Shown in pieces: positions 32,401 to 43,992 of a stretch of 64,000 nt of DNA. The notes beneath the pieces were generated by a model. The model was not told the origin of the DNA. It was given only the letters and a program-made list of their open reading frames with translations, and searched no databases. The DNA lies in the NCBI GenBank assembly GCA_963682175.1, contig OY821788.1, forward strand, positions 14,216,001 to 14,280,000, given 5' to 3'. This DNA comes from Triglochin maritima (lineage: Eukaryota > Streptophyta > Magnoliopsida > Alismatales > Juncaginaceae). The position numbers and the translations under genes are program-made. The stretch's first letter is position 1. Every line of letters begins with the position of its first letter.

Positions 32401-33852
32401 TGTATAATCTCATGTGCCCTAATATTAGTCTACATGGGGGGTGAATGGACTTATTACGTTCTTTAAACAAGTATTGCAAATTAAAAGCCAGAACACTAAA
32501 AGAGAGGGAGAGATATGCAAACCACAACCACCGGATGTATAGAGGTTTGGATCCAACCACTGCATCCTAGTCCTCTCTTACGAATTGCTCTTTCTTGAGC
32601 AACTTCGCATCCTCAACTACTTCAACCTCCGTTGTGGGCCGAGATCACGCCTTTACACCACAAGCGTTATGAACACCCTCACCTACTATGGACTACCTTC
32701 TCACAATCCGAGAAGAGCTTCAATCCGGAAGCTAATACAACTCTTGAAGAAATTACTTCAACAATCTAATATTGGGCACTTGAAATGAATGAATGATGCA
32801 ATCAATGAGAGTGATTTCAAGTGGGAAGATGTGAGCACTAAGATGTTTAGAGCAAGATGTGAGTAGCAAGAATGTTTGATCTTGGAGAAAGATTGGTCCT
32901 TAGAAAAGTGTTCTCAGCTCTATATATGCTTTAAACTTAATCTAGCCATTGGGATTAAAGTGGAAAAGAGTTGTGTAAGAAAACACAAAACAAACAATGA
33001 CAAGACACAAATCTGCACACCAACGGTAGACCAGATCGGGTCAATCGGTCGACCGGTAAGTTAAAAACTAATTGACAGTTTGAACAAAGGTGCAGACGGC
33101 CGAACCTATTGGGCTAGAACTTAAGTGAACGATCGAACAGAGGGAAACTTCAGTCAACCGTTTGGGTAAATTGGTCAGGTATAATACGACAAGTTTAATG
33201 GTCATATTTAATACAAATACGGAAACCAATCGGTCGAACAAAAAGGACTTTAGGTCAACCGATTTCTATTCTAACCAGAACACGTGTCAATACTTGATTG
33301 GTGAGTGAGATAAGTATCGGTCGAACTGAGTAGTCAGGTTGACAAAGAGAAACAGTCGAACGGGGGAATGAGTTTGGTCGACCGATTGGGTCTGTGAAAG
33401 CACATAGTGTAATCTATCAAACTAAGAGAATGTTTGGTCGACCGTTTGGAAAAAGAGAGGATAGTCTGTGAAATTCCGGTCAACCCAGATATCCTATCGG
33501 TCGACCGGTAAAACCCAGAAACCCAATTTTAAGGGAATTTATATGTTTTGCTGATTTCCTATTGAAGTCAAAATGATATGGAATAATTTTAAGACTTCTA
33601 TAGGTTCCCTAGGAGTCATGTCATGGAATTCATCAATTATTTCAAGTTCCAAGTCACATTATAGCCTAAAGTCCAAGAAATATAAACATATCTACTCTTT
33701 ATCCTTCATTTCTTGTCTTAATCAAAACTTGGTTCCTAAAATAATAGAAATACAATATATGCATGCGATGATATAAGTAGATTACATGTGTTTATTGTTA
33801 TGTTAGTTAATCATCAAAACGGATTAGCAATTATTTAGCCAAAAAACCAACA
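32401..33852 (-). repeat. 5' LTR of copia-1
   Basis: 1452-bp LTR starting (minus) TGTTGGTTTTTTGGC and ending ATTATACA. It contains scattered copies of the palindrome and its one-base variants (near 33046, 33376, 33435, 33497), an eroded or less amplified version of the TR-GAG array. The 5 bases after 33852 are GAGAT; the matching duplication is lost with the 3' end. Confidence 0.88.
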
Positions 33853-34637
33853 GAGATGATGAACATTTATGTTTTTAGGTTTTAAATGTTTGACAAATTT
33901 AGATTGTGTAGACTTGAATGTTTGTATGTTCATCAAGTTTGTTTTATTCATCTACTTGTTGGGGGATTTTTGATGAGTTTGCCACAATATTTAGACACTT
34001 CCCATTCTTGGTTTTCTCATGTTTATTGGTTGAAATTTCCTGTTGGATATGCTACATGTTAGTCGTGTGTTTGTATTAGTGTTTGCTCGCTTGATTGATT
34101 GAAGAAACTTTGTTTTTATGGGTTTCGCCATAACATTTAGATACTTCCCATGCTTAGCTTTGTTCTTCACCTGAGTTCCTCATTTTTTATGAGTCTTGCC
34201 ATATCATTTGACACTTCTCATGCTGAGCATCGTCTTATGATAATCAAGTAGTAATTGCTAGTATGTTGTGTAAATGTATTGATAGGTTTTGCCACATCTT
34301 TAGACACTTACTATGCATGAAGACACACACACACACACGTGCATACATGCGTCATTCATCACTTCTCTCACCTCATATATGTTCACACTCCACCCCCTTG
34401 GGGGTTTTATTCCTGAATGTTATCTTGCTTTCGATTTCTCTCATTTTTGTTTTGCCTTGTTTGATGCTTGCTAGTTAATCGTAGTTAAGTTTAGTGTAAC
34501 AACATCTCTTCTCTCCACTTTTCCACTTGCCTTCGAAAGAACGAGAGTCGACACACCTCCCTGTGGATCGACCCATATTTACCATGTCTTCATCGATGAT
34601 CGTGCACTTGCGGTTTAAACTTAAATATCAGTCAATC
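33853..34637 (+). repeat. LTR-A-type fragment with repeated GCCA modules
   Basis: Plus-orientation LTR 3' half ending in the shared U5 block (GTGGATCGACCCATATTTACC). It carries four dispersed copies of a module like GGTTTTGCCATN-TTTAGACACTT at about 33970, 34120, 34190 and 34280. The U3 half was displaced when copia-1 inserted. An AC microsatellite lies at 34324-34338. Confidence 0.75.
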
Positions 34638-35760
34638 TCCTCCAGCAGTGCCCTCATCATGGACTTGAGCTCTGACAGTTGTGCCGAATTTTTTGTGAGG
34701 GCCTGAATTACAACAGCAGCACATTGTTGGAGTCAATATGTCAATGTGAGTTTCAAATGATGCCAATTGATGTAGCATGACAAACATTTGAAAGTATGAA
34801 CGAACCCTTGAGTGGGATACCATGAGAGATACACCGGCCGCCAGATCTGTTGGTCGAGCTGGATCAAACCAAGTAGGTTTAACTATTGTATCTAATGCAA
34901 AAATGGCTTCTATCATACGTAGGTTAGAAAGTTTAAAGGTGGATCGAGCTCCTGTAGCTCAGCTCGCCAATCCCTCCTGTAGTAAGTGCGGTCCGACGGG
35001 ATACGTGGACATGGAGTATGCATACGCTTCCCATGAGGATGAGCATGAAAATGCTATGTATCAACAACGACCTCGTAATGATCCGTACAACACTTATAAC
35101 CCAGTGTCGACCTACAAACCCTTACATCAACATTCTCAACCACACACTCAATTTCAAAACCAAGCCCCATTGCCTAGCTATTCCAACCGAACTCCACCTC
35201 CATAGCAGGTTGACCAAAATGTCTCCACTCTAGAGTAAACGCGTCACACGTTCATACAGAGCACCAAAACCATGATTTTTACCACCAATACTTCAGTAAA
35301 AGAATTTGAAGTGCAAGTGATACAATTTGCTCAATAGTTGAGTCAACGTGAGAAGGGTCAATTACCAAGTCAACCTAAAATCAATCCTAGGGGTCTACCT
35401 TCGAAGGGTAGGAATCGTGCCAACTACATGGAAAGCCATCCTCCCCAACATGCAAATGTTGTCCATACTTTGAGATTGGGTAGGATGGTGGATAATCAAG
35501 TTGAAATACCTACGCCTGAACCCCTGAGCGAGTCTCTAGAAAAGAGTCACGAGCCTCCCAAAGAACCCATTGTTGAGGCTCAACCTTCTGATTCATATGT
35601 CGTCAAGGGACCATACCCTCATAGGTTGGTAAAGGAAAGGGATGAGCATTGGGATAAGATTGTTGAGGTACTATGGAAAGTCAAGGTGAAGATTCCATTG
35701 TTGGACATTGCTCATCAAATGCCACCGTATGCCAAATTCCTCAAAGACCAGAAGAGGTGA
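34638..35760 (+). pseudogene. Athila-3 gag remnant
   Basis: Starts inside the capsid domain (about LQQCPHHGLELWQL at 34640), then WDTMRDTPAARS and a damaged zinc knuckle CSKCGPTGYVDMEYAY where the His and last Cys are both replaced by Tyr. The C-terminal gag (QREKGQLPSQPKINPRG, HANVVHTLRLGRMVDNQVE) runs to 35760 and is followed by protease-type sequence. Stops near 34756, 35203 and 35335 break the frame. Confidence 0.85.
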
Positions 35761-37725
35761 ACTAATGTCCCCAAGAAAGCCTTCTTAGTTATCAATGTAA
35801 GTTGAATCCTGACACAGCATGCACTAGTAAAATACAAGGACCTCGATTGTCCAACTAGTTCTTTTGTCATTGGTAACATGCCTATCCATCGAGCATTTTT
35901 TAATTTAGGGATATTTGTGAACCTCCTGCCTTATTCAGTCTACCTCAACTTTGTAGGATCGTGAGGGTCTCTAATTCTAATCACTTTTAAACTGATTACC
36001 TACTTGTTTAAGCAATCAAAGAATGTGCAGTGGAATTTAAACAAATAAACAAGCAAGCAAGGTAGACAAGCAAACCACAATGAGATGGGGGATTTTTAAA
36101 GTGGTTCGGCACCCCACCTGGGTCCTAGTCCTCTCTTGCAAGCTCCGCTCGAAACACCGAGCTCCGCTCACGACTTCACTAACCACTCCCCGTTCTGGGC
36201 CCGGAGAGAACACCTTTACAATTCTTCAAGCTCGCGAACTACCCTTGCTGAGCTTGGCTCCTCCTCTCACAATCCGAGAGTATCACTTCACTCTCTCACC
36301 GAAGTCTATACTCTTGTCTTGGGCTTTCACCAAGACCCTTGCTTCTTTGACAATGGTTGAGTGGAACAACACTCTCTAATATTGAGCACACTTGAGTAGG
36401 ATATGGAATTGATTACTAAGTTTGGAAGGTGTGTGTGGAGCTTTCTCTCTAATGTAGGGGACAAATAGTAGTGGGAGAGGTGTGTTAAAATATGTTTTAA
36501 AACTCTATTTATAAGCTCCTAAAGAGTTATAGCCGTTGGGGATGAAATGGGTAAAGATTGTGTAAGATACACAAAACAAAAACTTGCAGGATGCATTTCT
36601 GCATAAGTTCGGTCGACTGGATCGGTAAGTTCCGTCGATCGTTGGGCAATTTTGGACTCGGTTCGGTCGACCGGTTAAGGAACGATTGACCGCCAAAGGC
36701 TATTACTTAGGTACATTTAAGTGATAGGTCGAACACCGAGATAGGTTCGGTCGACCAATTTATAACAAGCTCTACGGGGTTGACAAACAAGATCATATTC
36801 GGTTGACCGAACAAGGTCCACAATCGATCGAAAACCAACAGGCAGTTTGGGTTTGTCGAGTTATCATACGTTCGGTTGACCGGTTAAGGTCCTCGGTCGA
36901 CCGATACACGGAATGTATTTTGGGGTATATGGAAATAATGAGAAGACGACCGTTGGGTATAATACGACAAATCTAATGGTCGGATAAATACGTTTGCATG
37001 ATCGACCGAAAAGGTATGCACAATCGACCCAAACTGGGCAGTAAAACACTAACAAGATTAATGATCACTCGGTCAATTGAACGGTCTGTTTCGGTCGACC
37101 GAATGTCGGAAAACAACTCAGGTTAAGTGTTTAGTGTTTTCCGGTCCAAGTTTGGGTGATCTATTGAAGTCCAAATTATATGAAATTTTGTGTGTGACTT
37201 CTATAAGGAACCTAGTGTGTGTTTGAGTAGTTTTTAGTTCAAGTATTCTCAATTTACACATAAATCCTAAGACTCAAAAGAAATGCAAATTACATGTCTT
37301 CAAATGAGCTTGATTACATGTCTTGACTTGAATCCTTTCTTTCTTGAGCCTTGATCACCTGTATCAGTTAGCACAAAGCAATATATATGCAATGCAATAT
37401 GTGTGCTACTCTACATTGATTATAATTAAGATTAGGTTGATTAAATCATCAAAACATAGATTAAGGCCAAAAAGCAAACAAACCTAGCAATTGGCGACCT
37501 TAAGCCAACGAGAACTGCCCTTCAATTGACTGATAGGTCAGTCAAAATTCCTTGGGGGCTCATAAACAACGTCCTTATCAAAGTGTGTGAGTTCATATTT
37601 CTAGTTGATTTTATTATCATAGATACATAACCAATGTCTGACCCACAAGGACAAATCACGATGATGCTTGGGAGGTTTTTGCCAATATCTAATGCTTTAA
37701 TTAGTTGTCACAAAGACTTGATGAT
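35761..37725 (+). pseudogene. Athila-3 protease remnant, split by a solo LTR
   Basis: Protease text before the insertion includes VIGNMPIHRAFF and LLPYSVYLN (35870-35950). After the solo LTR the frame resumes as LAIGDLKPTRTALQLTDRSVKIPWG (37484-37560 region, several residues only) and VDFIIID. The usual DLGAS active site reads NLGIF at about 35900-35915, so the catalytic Asp is lost. Confidence 0.8.
35952..37480 (-). repeat. Solo copia LTR (TR-GAG related)
   Basis: 1529-bp minus-orientation LTR, TGTAGGATCGTG to GCCAAAAAGCAAACA, related to the TR-GAG LTR. The flanks AACTT (35947-35951) and AACCT (37481-37485) are a target duplication with one substitution, and joining them restores the Athila protease reading. 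It carries CGGTCGACCG copies near 36664, 36893 and 37092 and a TATA box at 36505-36513 (minus). Confidence 0.92.
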
Positions 37726-38787
37726 GTTGTCTTTTTGGCAATCTAACTACGGATTTCAACATCTTCACACTAGTTCGTTTGATGATTTTGTGAGAGCCAA
37801 TCTCATTCAAGACCCTGATGAGATTGAGTTAATGGACACATTCGAGTCTCATCAACATTTTATTGAGTTACCCAACGACCAAGTTGTGAGAAAGGATGTT
37901 CTTGTGGAATCTTCATATGAATTCCTTGATGAGGAGACACATATGGGTGCCTGTTATTCTTGTCTTGTGGCCCTTGAGTCACTCGAGATCAACTCTGAGT
38001 TTGAGAGGGACCAACCTCTAGTCGAGCTTAAGTCGTTTCTCGATAACCAGAAGTACATATTCTTGGGGGATAACAAGACCTTAACTGTCATTATTGCATC
38101 CGATCTTGATAAAGATCCACATGCTACCCTTAAATGAGTTCTTTTGGAGAATAAAGAGGCTATCAGGTGGTTTTTGATGGATATTAACGGAATAGGCCCT
38201 ATGATTGTGTAACATAGAAAGGAAGTGCTCAAATACTAGGACAATGGTATAATTTAGCCTATTTCGGACAGTTCGTGGGTACGTGCAGTACATGTGGTTC
38301 AGAAGAATTCTCACACGACTGTCATAAAAAATGAGCATAACATGCTTATACCAACTCGTCTATAAATGGGTTTGCTTGTTTGCGTTGACTATCGCTAGCT
38401 CAATGCAGCTACGTGGAAAGATCATTTTTCTTTACCATTATTGTTTTCTTGATGGGTACTCCAGTTACAACAAAATCCCCATTGTCCCAAAAGATCAAGA
38501 GAAGACCATTTTTACTTGTCCGTTTGGAACATTTGCTTACTGTTTCATGCCTTTTGGGTTTTGTAACGCTCCAACAATTTTTCAAAGGTGTATGATTAGC
38601 ATATTTTTTAGATATGGTAGAGTGTTTCCTTGAAATCTTCATGGACGATTTCTCCATATTTAGCTCCTCCTTCGAGGAATGCCTCCATCACTTGAGCATT
38701 TTCCTCAAGTGTTGTAGAGAGGAGAAGCTTGCTCTGAATTGGGGAAATTGTCATTTTATGGTTAAATGAGGGATTGTACTTGGGCAT
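37726..38787 (+). pseudogene. Athila-3 spacer and reverse transcriptase remnant
   Basis: 37730-38137 is the long acidic spacer between protease and RT typical of Athila (VALESLEINSEFERDQPLVELK). RT begins near 38240 (PISDSSWVRAV, then GLLVCVDYR, WKDHF, and PFGTFAYCFMPFGFCNAPTIFQRCM at 38515-38595, given here only as landmarks). The active site reads FMDDFSIF (38640-38663), so the two Asp are kept. Stops and frameshifts around 38145, 38220, 38365 and 38632 make it non-functional. Confidence 0.85.
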
Positions 38788-39555
38788 GTGGTCTCAAATA
38801 AAGGTATAGAGACCGACCCTTTAATAGTAGGGTTTATTGAAAATCTTCCACCACCACGCAATGTTAAGGATATCCACGCCTTTTTAGGGCATGTAGGATT
38901 TTATAGATGGTTCATTAAGGATTTCAGTAAGATAGCTCGACCTCTCACTGAGTTACTAGGAAATGTGGTAAATTTTGAGTTCACACCTGAATGCCTTCAT
39001 GTCTTCCTAACTTTAAAGCAAAAGCTGACTTCAGGTCCCACAATTAAAGCACAATTGTGGACCATTCTCTTTCAGCTGATGTGTGATGCACCGGACTTTG
39101 CTGTGGGAGTGGTACATGGGCAGAGAATAAACAACTTGGCTCGTGTGATCTACTATGTTAGTAGAACACTCAATGAAGCCCAAGTAAACTATAACGTATC
39201 TGAGAAGGAATTCTTGGCGATTGTATTCTCTTTGCATAAATTCCAGTCATACTTAATTGGCTCTCGTGTGATAATTTATTCTGATCACACGGCCTGCACG
39301 CACCTCACGGAAAAGAAAGATGTTAAATCTCGGTTACTAAGAAGGACCTTATTGCTGCAAGAATATGATTTAAAAATCCAGGAGAAAAAGGGGTGCAAAG
39401 ACGTGGTGGTTGGCCACCTCTCTCATCTTGAGACACCCCACCTACAGGAAACCATGATAAATGATAGTTTTCCTGATGCAGCAACTTCATGTGGGTTGGA
39501 CAAGTCTGACCAAGCAAAATTTAGATTTTCGGTCAGATTTTTTCCACTGGGATGA
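38788..39555 (+). pseudogene. Athila-3 RNase H domain (255-aa open stretch)
   Basis: Open reading of 255 residues covering the RT thumb/connection (GHVGFYRWFIKDFSKIARPLT) and RNase H. Putative catalytic residues are visible in MCDAPDFAVG, SEKEFLAIVF and YSDHTACTHL. It ends with CKDVVVGHLSHLE, the equivalent of the N-V-ADALSR junction to integrase. It degrades element RNA during reverse transcription. The neighbouring domains are broken, so it is not a functional gene. Confidence 0.85.
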
Positions 39556-40720
39556 CCCCTATCTGTTCAAATATTGCCCTGACCAAATTTTCACGCGGTG
39601 CATCCCAGATAATGAGTTTCAATGTGTGCTCCAATTTTGTCATTCTGAGGCATGTGGAGGACACTTTGGAGCTAAGAAAATTGTCGTTAATGCTCCAATC
39701 TGGATTTTACTGGTCATCACTATTCAAACATGCTTATGAATTTTGTAAGTAGTATGATAGGTGTCAGCGTCTTTGCAAAATAGGACGACGTATGATGCCT
39801 TCGCAAAATATTCTCGTCGTCGATATCATCGATGTATGGGGTATCAACTTTATGGATCCCTTCCCAAAGTATTTTGGGAATGTCTGTCTTCTGGTGGTTG
39901 TTAACTATGTGTCCAAGTGGGTAGACATTATCCCTACTGAGACCAATGACAACAAAGTGGTCACCAAATTTTTAAGGGCCATTTTCACGATTTCGTACAC
40001 CTCGTACCAGAATCAGCGACCGGGGCACCCACTTCTGTAATCACTCCTTCAAGTGCTTATAAGGAAGTATTTGATCACCCAAAGCTTGCAACCCCATATA
40101 ATCTGGAAACTAGTGGGCAGGTCAAAATTTCTAATCGTCAATTAAAGCAAATCCTTGAGAAGATGGTTAATTCCTCACGGAATGATTGGTCTACTAAACT
40201 AAATGACGCAAAATGGGCTTTCCACACCACGTATAAGACCAATATGGGTATACCCCTATATCGGGTAGTGTATGACAAGGCTTGCCACTTACCCATTGAG
40301 CTTGAGCAGTGTGCTTTATGGGAAATGGATCTTGATCAAGCAGGGACACAACGTAAGCTCGATTCCGTGGAGTTGGAGGAGCTACGGAATCATGTGTATG
40401 AAATTTCCAAAATTCAAAAGTCCCAAGCCAAAATGTTTCATGATCACATGATTATGCAAAAGGTATTTTCGATCGGGCTGAAGGTACTACTCTACAACTC
40501 CTGGCTTCATTTGTTTATTGGTAAGCTCCACAATCGTTGGTGAAGCCATTTATTGTGAAAACCGTATTCTCTCATGGAGTGGTTGAAATCTTGAACCCAA
40601 GGAATGGGTACATATTTAAAGTTAATGGACAATGCCTCAAACCTTACTTGGAGGGGGCACCAGCTGATGTCGAGGACGTCATGATCGTTCATGAACCACC
40701 CTCGCACTTAACTCTATGAA
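39556..40720 (+). pseudogene. Athila-3 integrase remnant
   Basis: HHCC zinc region (CHSEACGGHFGAKK, then YDRCQRLCK near 39760), then the core with DVWGINFMDPFPKYFGN (39830). The second catalytic position reads VVVNYVSKW, Asn where the family has Asp. The C-terminal half (NRQLKQILEKMVN, WAFHTTYKTNMGIPLYRVVY, KACHLPIELE) extends to about 40310. The tail ends at 40720 with ILNPRNGYIFKVNGQ and LKPYLEG. Frameshifts near 39740 and 40035. Confidence 0.85.
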
Positions 40721-40996
40721 TGATTGAGATTTCATGTTTATACATATTCAAAAAACATTCGTTGTCGTGACTTCCAACCCTTAAGTATTTGGGCTCCATA
40801 TGTTAACGTTCTTGTATTCTCTTCTTAAGTATCTCATAGGTTTTTTGGAATTTTGTTTTAGGTCGATCAACTTGACATGAACTACCTTTTGTGCTTCACA
40901 TTGGTGAGATCTTTTCCTTCTCAAGCATAAATCCATATAGTATCATACTCACATTCATTGAGGACAATGCATGAAGTGTGGGGGTGCTTTCTGTGC
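40721..40996 (+). other. Athila-3 3' noncoding region, part 1
   Basis: Noncoding. The block CATTGAGGACAATGCATGAAG matches, inverted, the start of the noncoding region of A1 (about 4090) and B (about 12970). Interrupted at 40996 by LTR-B. Confidence 0.75.
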
Positions 40997-42427
40997 TGAT
41001 TGAATCAGTTTAATTACCGCAAGTGCACGACCACGTTGACACGGTGGCAAGCACGAGTTGATCCACAGGGAGTGCGTGTGAATCGAGTTCACAATACTCG
41101 AGTGGGGGAAAAGAAGAGAGAGATGTGATGTGTAGTGTGTGTTCAAATGTGCTCATCAAAACATGTCATACATGAAATCCATAAAAACTCCAACTTTGCC
41201 TCCACTTGAAATAACATAAAACATTATCATTAAAACATACAAGATAATAATTGAAATGAAGCAAATAGGCTCACATGCATAATGACTCAAATCCAACTAT
41301 GTCTCCACATGAAATAAGATTTATCACAATCATTAAAACATACAAAACATTAATTTGGATAAGGCCAACTTGAGCACATGCATGCACATGCCTTGTTCTC
41401 ATCTTCCACTCCATCCTTATCCTAACCGCATCATTCCCCATAAAATAGGATCACTAATCTAAGCATTTGCTAAGCTTCATTCAAAGGAATTAGCACATCC
41501 AAGATAAGAGTGAGATCCCATTAGATGGTTATGGAAATAATGTAAAGCTCAAAAGATTAAGATTAACACACACTCATCCATCACATGACCAAATCACCTT
41601 CTTCTCCACCCCCAATGGGGATGAACTACTCTCTACTCATCTCTACACTAAAGAAAGCATAACAACAACATAAACCCAAAATAGAAATGAAGCAAAACAA
41701 GATTAAACAAACAACAATATAAAAAAATTGCATCAAAGTAAAGACACTAAAGTAAAGAACAATAACAAAACTAGATTAAGAAACAAAAATACAAAGTTTG
41801 CTCCTCTCCAACCCCCTTATTACATTACTAAAATAGGAAACTGAAACCTACTCTAATGGGGAAAGGAGGAAGAAGGTGGAGAGGAGGGTTTACAATGGTA
41901 TATATAGACTAATACATGGTTAGGATTAATCTGGGAATGATCGGACATCTCTAAATCACATCTGATAGTCCAATAATGCTCTGGCCTAACAACCCAAACC
42001 GCAACCGAAATTGGAGACCATTTGGGCCATTTTGATCTGATCAGTCTGAAATTTTGTGTCCCACTTTATTTCTTCATTTTTCACGTAGGGTGAAGTCCTG
42101 GTCTTCTTGCTCGAATCACTTTGAGTTTAATTGGCGAAATACTGATCTGATTCAAGTCATATCACCATATTTTGTATTTCACAATTAGGTCCCTCGGGGT
42201 TCGCACTTGGGTCCTTCCTAATTTGTGATCCAGTCCTTGTGCATTACAAATAGGTCCAGAACCTTCCAAAATAGTTCATACTTGTTACATCTACGTCCTT
42301 TTTGCTCCATTCCTCTTCTTTATTACCTAACTTCTGAAACACTACAAACAACAACTTGAGTACCACAATATTGGGGTAAAATAAAGGATATATAGCATGA
42401 ATGTGATGCATGATATGCTACTAATCA
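40997..42427 (-). repeat. Solo LTR-B
   Basis: 1431-bp minus-orientation LTR-B. Flanks TGTGC (40992-40996) and TGTGT (42428-42432) are a target duplication with one change. Removing it restores the sequence leading to TGTACATAGTCGAG found uninterrupted at the matching place in element B (about 12930). Confidence 0.9.
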
Positions 42428-43137
42428 TGTGTGTACATAGTCGAGCTTTTTTTTCCTTTTGTTTGTATTGTTAGGGTCATGATAGTGTGCAATATTTTAC
42501 ATTGATATATCTTGCTATACCATGATATTTGGGTGACTTGCTTTCTTTTGTTGGCCAAGTGTTTCAATTTTCCATTTGTTCCAAAAACCTCATGTGTCTG
42601 CGAAAGAGAAATGTTTTGTGGGTTTGGCATGTGTTTAGCATTTGCAAAATCATTGGGAGGCAAAGTAAAATGGAAGCTCCCAAAATCGACTTGAACATGA
42701 TACATTAGTATATCTAGTACACCAACTTTAGGTCTTATGTAGTCGTAAGGATGCACTCTGGTTTTCCCTCAGGGAGAGAGTAATCATAGGGTTTCAGTAC
42801 TCAAATAAATTAAGAAGGCACACCTGAACCTAGTGAGTCGAAGGAATTTGTGTCTATTATAAGGAAGTTTGTTGAAGTTAGGGACCCTTAAACTTCTGTA
42901 GTGAAATTGTAAGTGTAAGGTTTTGGTTTATCTGTAGATAAGAAAATAATTTCATGTGGTGTTGTCTTTTCTCGCACTACTCCTATCACCTGGTGCTTTC
43001 TTGTTTCATGACTAACGGAGTGGCAATCATAAAGCATAATGGAATTAGTGAATGGTGGTTGGTTTTGCACTGGCATGGGTACAAATAGCGAGAGAACAAT
43101 AGCATATTTATAATTATGGTGTTTCACATCCAAGCAA
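42428..43137 (+). other. Athila-3 3' noncoding region, part 2
   Basis: Plus-oriented counterpart of 11800-12930. No gene. It ends in an A-run at 43136-43145; the PPT and 3' LTR are missing. Confidence 0.75.
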
Positions 43138-43149
43138 AAAAAAAACTTA

Positions 43150-43230
43150 CATATTATGTCTGTCTCCCGGAGTGGTCAACCTGACATAATAAGCCAAAAA
43201 ACTGACGTAAAAACCCAATTTTGCAGTAGT
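43150..43230. mobile_element. Possible CACTA-like terminus
   Basis: The right edge (minus) reads ACTACTGCAAAATTGGG followed by ACGTCAG-type motifs, like a CACTA terminal and subterminal repeat, but the final base of the CACTA end is changed and no partner end is visible. It may be a deletion derivative. Confidence 0.4.
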
Positions 43231-43740
43231 TTAACTACATTATTCATAAGTCTTGATTCATATCCCTTATGTAATGATTTATTACAATCTTAGATCATGT
43301 TGAGAGTTAATTAGGAATGAAGTTTGTGTAGATCTACATCTTTATGAATTCCATGAGGTCTTGGTTCATGGGTATTCTGATGTAGGATACACTAACCACA
43401 GTCACATTCGTTTATGTGACACATTTCACATTTGTGCTTAATTCATATAGAAATCACACTCATGACAGTCACAAACATGCTCTCCAATTCCTATGGGTTA
43501 AGTCACCTTGTCTCTCATCTTCATCTCCTAGCTTAGTTGATAGTTATACTATAGAGATAGTTAGTAGTAATTTCCTTAAAGGTTATTGTAGTTTATAATC
43601 CAATCTCTCTTTCTCTCTCCCATTCAAGTATGATTTAACAGACAAACCAAAACAAACTCCTCATGGTTCGACCTGCACTTCTCATTTTCTACACTTAATC
43701 CCAAAGTTCTACCATTTGTCTCATCAATTCTGTATCATAT
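43231..43740 (+). repeat. Diverged LTR fragment
   Basis: Resembles the 3' half of an Athila-type LTR in plus orientation: CTCTCTCCCATTCAAGTATG, then CTCATGGTTCGACCTGCACTT near the end, parallel to 18770-18860. No gene is seen. Confidence 0.45.
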
Positions 43741-43992
43741 TCAAGTGCTCAAATTGGAATGTATATTATGACTACAATTTCCATATCATAAATTACCAAG
43801 AATGTAATCAACATTGGGTGGAAGTCGCCTCATAGGCAGTGAGTGGGATTGTTTCACGGGTGGTGTGAAGAAGAAGCTCAACGAGCGTATCGTGTTTAAA
43901 GTGTAAAGGCTTGATCCAAGCTTAGGAAGTGGAGAAGGACCATGGAGATGTTGAACCACAATACATCAAGTGTTGATTTTGTGGTTTACAAT
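43741..43992. other. Unassigned spacer
   Basis: About 250 bp with no ORF or recognisable repeat; A/T-rich, including GAAGAAGAAGCTCAACGAGC. Probably a broken internal region of an LTR element. Confidence 0.3.

Larger units (their letters stand above)
25004..33852 (-). mobile_element. Copia-1: truncated Ty1/copia element
   Basis: Minus-strand copia element: 5' LTR 32401-33852, tRNA-Met PBS 32386-32398, shortened gag, protease and part of integrase, ending at about 25004 against CACTA-1. RT, RNase H and the 3' LTR are missing. A TR-GAG element (26744-32050) is inserted in its gag, with TTTAT duplicated. Copia-1 itself lies in an Athila-type LTR whose remainder starts at 33853. Confidence 0.87.
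34638..43137 (+). mobile_element. Athila-3: plus-strand element with gag and pol remnants
   Basis: The most complete Ty3/gypsy internal region here: gag, protease, RT, RNase H, integrase and 3' noncoding region in order, all decayed. The leader and gag N-terminus are missing where it meets the LTR at 34637. It is split by two solo LTRs (35952-37480 copia type, 40997-42427 LTR-B). Its own 3' LTR is absent. Confidence 0.85.

Noticed and set aside
34632..34916. 94-aa minus ORF with several Cys
   Set aside because: It is the antisense shadow of the plus-strand Athila-3 gag, which has recognisable gag motifs.
38788..39555. 255-aa RNase H ORF as a functional stand-alone gene
   Set aside because: It begins and ends at frameshifts within a decayed pol and has no start context; kept as a pseudogene domain.
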